Shown here in pieces: positions 34,193 through 38,046 of a stretch of 38,046 nucleotides of DNA; positions within the stretch are counted from its first letter, which is position 1, and each line of letters begins with the position of its first letter. The notes under the pieces are model-generated. The model worked only from the letters and a program-made list of their open reading frames with translations, searched no databases and was not told the DNA's origin. The DNA is from Alectoria sarmentosa (Eukaryota > Ascomycota > Lecanoromycetes > Lecanorales > Parmeliaceae), in NCBI GenBank assembly GCA_009733775.1, contig WOGZ01000318.1:1-38046 (forward strand). The letters run 5' to 3'. A program made the translations under genes and the position numbers.

Positions 34193-35711
34193 AACGTCTT
34201 TAAAATTTATAATATTTTCAAATATTTTTAAAACTTATCTCAACATAAATTCTTTACTCTTTTCTCATAACGCGATTAACATTCTTAAATAAAATCATTT
34301 ATTATCGACAAGTTTCGATATTATTAAAGAAATTATCATTATCGTTTTCTTTTTGATTTTTATTTTCTCTTTTTTATTTTTTTTTATAAAAATCATCTTC
34401 TCGATGAAAAAAAAAGAAATAATCAAATTATTATTCAATTTCGATTTTGATTTGAAACGATTAAAAATTCGTATCTCTTCGAAACTTTCATTCTTTATTG
34501 ATAACGAATTTCAAATGAAATTCGTTTTTTCAATTCATTGTCTTTTCTTCTTTATCGTTTTTTTCGGAAATATCAATATAATAACACACATTTTCTTTAT
34601 CGAATCGACGAATAATAAAAGCGAAATGTTAAAAATATTCGAGACACGCGAATAAGCAATTTGCTCATTCGAAATATTGATTTTCGTGATATCAAATGAA
34701 ATCTCGAATATCGAAAACGAATAATTTTAAATTCAATAATAATCGTTCGTTTCTCTTTTTTTTCGACATTTAAAATAAGATTACGAAAAATCATCATTTT
34801 TTTTATAAACGTTTTATTTAATTCGTTTTCTCTTTTTTTGTTTCATCGTTTTAACGATTTTTTTAATCATTTTTATCGTTGCCTTTTCCTTTTTCTTTTG
34901 TTTTATATCTTTTAAATTAATTAATCATTTTTTTGATTTAATTAAATCAAGAAAATTTATACGCTTCGATTTTTTTAATAACGATTTTAATAATTTTGAT
35001 TAATTTTCAAGAATATTCTCGATAATGATATTCGTTTTCAAATTCGAAAAGACTTTATTGTTTACATTTATGTTATTTTTAAATTCATTCAAAAACAAAT
35101 CTTATTTCAACGTATTTTCACTTTCTTTATCCGATTTTAATTAATTTTCGATAAATCGTTTATCAACAATATCAAATTGAGCGATAAAAGATTTTCGTAT
35201 CTCATTTTCAAAAGATTCAAACATAATTATTCGTAAAACAACGTCAACGATCGATAATATAAATATTATGTCTTATTATAAAATAATTCAGATTTTATAA
35301 AATATATCTCTTATCGAGACCCTTAATCTTAAATTTTAATCGTTTTCTCTTTTAATTATTCCGCCTTAACAAAAAAAATTTAATTTCTTTAAGATATGCG
35401 TGTTCAAAAAACGAGAAAACGATGTGAATCAACGATATAATTTAAATCAACGATGAGTTGATAAGAAAAAATTCAAAAAATTCGTTTATATGTGATCATT
35501 TATTCGCTCAAAATGTTTTAAAGTAATTTTAAAACAAATCGTCAAACAAAAACCGAAAATAACAAAAGAATATTTAAAATATTAAACTTTTAAAAACATC
35601 ACGATAAGACATCATACGTAATCTCAAATATTATAAACAAAACGCTGTTTACAACACCTTAGAAAACACGTTACCGCCGTCCGAAAACAGCTTCTTTGTG
35701 CCCCCTTGAGG
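34193..35711 (-). pseudogene. 5' part of the LINE: 5' UTR and ORF1 region
   Basis: Minus-strand continuation of the LINE on the far side of C1. 34193-34773 aligns with copy A 8995-9548 and encodes lysine-rich, broken frames. The remaining 0.9 kb (34774-35711) has no counterpart in copy A. The first 90 bases from 35711 downward are GC-rich (GGGGGCACAAAGAAGCTG, GGACGGCGGTAACG), the least mutated part of the LINE. An ORF1 RNA-binding protein is expected here, but no zinc knuckle or coiled coil can be read. Confidence 0.5.
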
Positions 35712-35741
35712 AAAAAAAAAATATATATATATATAATATAC
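35712..35741. repeat. Right copy of LINE target-site duplication with (AT)n expansion
   Basis: A run of ten A, then (AT)n, then ATAATATAC. It matches 22073-22090 except for extra AT dinucleotides. It joins the LINE 5' end to the resumed C3 RT. Confidence 0.65.
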
Positions 35742-36067
35742 GCTTTTTGTTTCAAGCGGATGATGTTATTATGACGATTTCTTTTAATAATTATATTCAA
35801 ATAAAAAGCGCATAATTTCAAATTTAACATATAAAATTTGACGTTTAAGACATTTTTAATTCGTTTAATAACGATTTTATTGTGATTTGTAATTAAAACA
35901 TCATCGACGTAAAGCGTCATAATGATTTTTCTTTTAAAATTCATAAACACATTATTATTCGATTCGATAAAATTAAAATCGAATTTCTTTATATAAATCG
36001 AGAAATGTTGATATCAGATTTTAAAAAATTGTTTTAAATTATAAAGGATTTTATTTAATTTATAAAC
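35742..36067 (-). pseudogene. pol: C3 reverse transcriptase fragment
   Basis: The minus strand from 35950 reads KRKIIMTLYVDDVLITNHNK, then RIKNVLNVKFYMLNL and AFYLNIIIKRNRHNNIIRLK. It is nearly the same as 31839-32084 in C1. It has the copia RT box YVDD (35911-35900) intact, followed by the stretch leading to RNase H. It is the piece of C3 missing from 19923-22090. The open frame runs on through the target duplication into the LINE 5' end (35711-35624), so its last 40 residues are a junction artefact. Upstream, C3 is cut at 36067 by the LTR of C4. Confidence 0.87.
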
Positions 36068-36201
36068 TGTCAAAATATGAAATAGGACACTTAATTGTAT
36101 TGCTTTAAGAGTATTACGAAAGAAAAAGCGATCTATATACGAACGCATTAATAATGCACATGACGCCAAGACTTAACATCACGTGACCCGAAATTTCAAT
36201 A
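36068..36201 (-). repeat. 3' LTR of C4
   Basis: 134 bp, starts TGTCAAAATATGAAATAGG and ends TTTCAATA on the plus strand. It is the least mutated LTR of the C2/C4 subfamily. Confidence 0.87.
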
Positions 36202-37619
36202 TTTTTCTTCGCTCGAATCTTTCTAAATCTGAATTTCGAGTTATAAAAGTGAAAATTTAACGTCGAATAACAAAAGTGAATCGTAACGTCGGGTTATAAA
36301 CGTGAAAACATTTTATACCTCTTTTATCACCCCCTATATTCCCTAAACCTCTTAAAATTTAAATATAAGATTCGAAACTCGCAATGTTCAAAACCGGATA
36401 GAAACAGTGAAAATTCGAAAAAAAAATCGAAATCTGAAAACGATTATGTTCTTTTAAACATATTAGTCACGATGATATATATAAAAAAATCCACTTTTTA
36501 ACGAAAAACCGTTTTTTTATAAATTTATTTTCAATTTATTTGATGCACATCAAAAATCGAGCAACACATAATCGATGAATATATATAAGAGTTAATTTTT
36601 CGATTTAACGAAATGTTTTAAATTATATATGTATATATGCGATCGATCGTAAGGCCTACGGGGGTCGTTTCAAAATATTAATGTTTGATAATAATGATTA
36701 ATAGGGTGTATACAAATTGCGATCGATATATTGCGATAATAATGATGATAATAATAACGCTTAGAAAATTGAATATGATAATCATAATAATGTTTAAAAA
36801 CATGAATTAATAATCATAATGGAAATTTAATAAATAATCGAGAATAATTTAACGATAACGATCTTTTTGATAACGACGCAATTCTCAAATTTGAATCGCA
36901 CGTAAACATGAGCCTTTTAAACAAATGTTTATAAAATTTATGATTATAAATGCAATAACAGCAAATCAATTTTAAATTGAATTTTAATAAATCGAAATTT
37001 GTTCGCAAAAAACGTCAAAATTAATAATTGAGATTTTATAAATAAATTTAATCGATTATTCGAAATACGAGAATTAATGAAATCGTTTTTTTAAAATTAT
37101 TGAATAATGACACTAAATTAATTTTACGAATGATAATTGCTTTTTTGAAATTAAATAATAATAATTTTTTTAAAATTATAATAATAATTTTCTTAAAATT
37201 ATAATAATAATTTCTTTAAAGTTAACGCGAGAGATTATTTATGAATGATGTTTCAATTCGATTAATTAATGAAATCTTTCGAATTTGTTCTTGAAAAAGG
37301 CTTTAATAAAATCGTCGATTATTTGTTAATCGATAAAAACATATTTTAAAATAATATTTTCGACGATGATTTATTTTTATATATAATGATGTTGAATATC
37401 GATATATTTAATATAAATATAAAATTAAGAATTTTTAATTAACGTTATAATATTTTGATTATCGTAATAAATCATTATTATTTAAAAGCATTTAATGTTT
37501 AAATTGAATTAATTAAAAAATTCGCGCAATTAAACCGTTTTTTTAATAATTTAAATTTAATTAATATATTCGATCTCATAAATTGAAAACGTTATTATAA
37601 ATTGTTATTTGAAAAATTA
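36068..37619 (-). mobile_element. Copia element C4, 3' part only
   Basis: The LTR at 36068-36201 is followed by purine tract, 3' non-coding DNA (to about 37230) and the start of pol C-terminal sequence. The whole aligns with C2 12050-13710. It is inserted in the C3 RT; the five bases before the LTR, taaac (36063-36067), would be its target duplication, but the far end is outside the window. The alignment with C2 stops at the TA (37618-37619), where the right-edge minisatellite element begins. C4 and C2 belong to the same subfamily. The minus-strand frame at 37008-36814, similar to one at 13126-12911, is a conserved stretch of 3' non-coding DNA, not a known domain. Confidence 0.82.
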
Positions 37620-37756
37620 CTACTGTGCCTGTCTCGTGAATCTTACATCGGATGAACATCGGCTACATATCGGCTGGAAATCGGATGGGCAGCGGATGGG
37701 CAGCGGCTGAGCAGCAGTTGCGCATCGGCTGCCCAACTGCTGAGCTCTGTAGTCAA

Positions 37757-37915
37757 AAAAAAATCATAATCAGATTTAAATCAGATTATATAATCAGATT
37801 TAAATCAGATTATATAATCAGATTTAAATTTGATTATGATTTTCAGTTTTAAAAATGAGAAATAATCTGATTATGATTTTTGAATATAAAAATCAGATTA
37901 TAATCTGATTTTTCT
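37757..37915. repeat. Palindromic AATCAGATT repeats
   Basis: Three 24-bp tandem units containing CAGATTTAAATCAGATTATA (37771-37840), followed by units in inverse order such as AATCTGATTATGATTTT and AATCAGATTATAATCTGATT. The block can fold into several hairpins. Confidence 0.85.
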
Positions 37916-37954
37916 GATTTTTATAATTAAATATTAAAAATCAGATATTTTTGT

Positions 37955-38046
37955 TAAAAAATCATAAAAAATCATAAAAAATCATAAAAATTCATAAAAA
38001 TTCATAAAAATTCATAAAAATTCATAAAAATTCATAAAAATTCATA
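37955..38046. repeat. AATCATAAAA / ATTCATAAAA 10-bp tandem repeat
   Basis: Period-10 array reaching the end of the window: first AAAAATCATA units, then six or more AAAAATTCATA-type units. Simple slippage-type repeat. Confidence 0.9.

Larger units (their letters stand above)
22091..35711 (-). mobile_element. Full-length LINE retrotransposon (copy B), carrying copia C1 inside
   Basis: Without C1 and its extra 5-bp duplication the element is about 6.44 kb, a normal length for a fungal LINE. The 5' end at 35711 is GC-rich on the minus strand (CCTCAAGGGGGCACAAAG). The 3' end at 22091 reads ...ACTTACAAATCAA without a long poly(A). Both ends abut copies of the same AT-rich target sequence of C3. 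The minus strand encodes, in order, a lysine-rich region, a probable endonuclease region, an RT with NYR and YADD-type boxes, and a C-terminal domain ending at 22313. LTRs are absent. The RT type is L1/Tad-like. Copy A at 6922-9548 proves that C1 is a later insertion. Confidence 0.85.
19923..36067 (-). mobile_element. Copia element C3, split by a LINE and cut by C4
   Basis: The 3' LTR is 19923-20128, followed by 3' non-coding DNA and pol C-terminal sequence up to 22090. There the copia alignment stops in the middle of the segment that joins RT to RNase H. It resumes at 35742 with the RT YVDD region and continues to 36067, where another copia LTR begins. The two halves overlap by the repeated (A)n-TATAATATAC at 22073-22090 and 35712-35741, as expected for a target duplication of the LINE between them. 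Only about 2.5 kb of C3 lies in the window; the 5' LTR, gag and integrase are beyond it or beyond C4. C3 is the oldest layer of this stack. Confidence 0.82.
37620..38046. mobile_element. Right-edge copy of the TA-flanked minisatellite element (cut by window end)
   Basis: Begins CTACTGTGCCTGTCTCGTG directly after TA (37618-37619) inside C4. It is an inverted counterpart of 1-426, alignable for about 135 bp. Units such as ATCGGATGGGCAGCGG and GAGCAGCAGTTG follow. From 37757 the content changes to AT-rich palindromic and simple repeats. There is no coding region. The other end is outside the window. Confidence 0.6.

Noticed and set aside
35624..35950. A 108-codon minus-strand reading frame starting in RT
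   Set aside because: It joins C3 RT sequence, the target duplication and the LINE 5' end. The RT part is real, the rest is a junction artefact, so it is not one gene.
429..37619. Mitochondrial or organellar origin suggested by the AT content
   Set aside because: No rRNA, tRNA, respiratory genes or intron endonucleases are present. The content is LTR and LINE elements with nuclear-type insertion hallmarks.

Overview
The window looks like a transposable-element island from a filamentous fungus, most probably an ascomycete. It is extremely AT-rich. I found no host gene, tRNA, rRNA or CRISPR array in it. Long reading frames are nearly absent because the coding sequences carry many TAA, TGA and TAG codons where the protein family has Gln (CAA/CAG) or Trp (TGG). 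Duplicated segments differ almost only by C/T and G/A transitions. This is the pattern of repeat-induced point mutation (RIP). The remaining C is concentrated in CpG. Fungal origin is inferred from the RIP-like decay, from a gypsy integrase of the fungal DRGQHF type with a GPY/F module, and from short-LTR copia elements; the species cannot be named.

Layout. (1) 1-426 is the end of a GC-richer, minisatellite-bearing element that stops at a TA. Its inverted relative occupies 37620-38046, so the AT-rich block lies between two copies. (2) 429-6921 is a decayed Ty3/gypsy element on the + strand (RT near 2291, integrase zinc finger near 3778, integrase core and GPY/F module 5363-6211). Two insertions break it: a 244-bp solo LTR (1078-1321, duplication aaaac) and a 1436-bp TA-flanked element built around an inverted pair of minisatellite arrays (3925-5360). 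Removing the second insertion restores the integrase frame exactly. (3) 6922-9548 is an internal fragment of a LINE on the - strand. (4) 9830-11317 is a complete 1488-bp LTR element with identical 129-bp LTR lengths and the duplication aatgt. It encodes only a copia-type Gag, so it is a non-autonomous TR-GAG element. (5) 12050-19621 is a full-length copia element on the - strand (LTRs 135 bp, duplication aaatt). (6) From 19923 to the end is a nested stack. A - strand copia element (C3) starts at 19923. A 6.4-kb LINE is inserted in it (22091-35711, - strand). A full copia element on the + strand (C1, 27015-34187, LTRs 124 bp, duplication aattt) is inserted in the LINE. C3 resumes at 35742-36067, where a fourth copia element (C4) interrupts it, and C4 is itself interrupted at 37620 by the TA-flanked minisatellite element.

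The copia elements share one plan: short LTR, primer site resembling the complement of the initiator tRNA-Met anticodon arm, long leader, gag, protease, integrase, RT, RNase H, about 1.15 kb of 3' non-coding DNA, and a GCGAAGA-type polypurine tract. All are inactivated, including catalytic changes such as YADD to YANN in the LINE RT. The non-LTR, gypsy and copia parts are relics. The minisatellite elements and the solo LTR are much less mutated and look younger, or escaped RIP.
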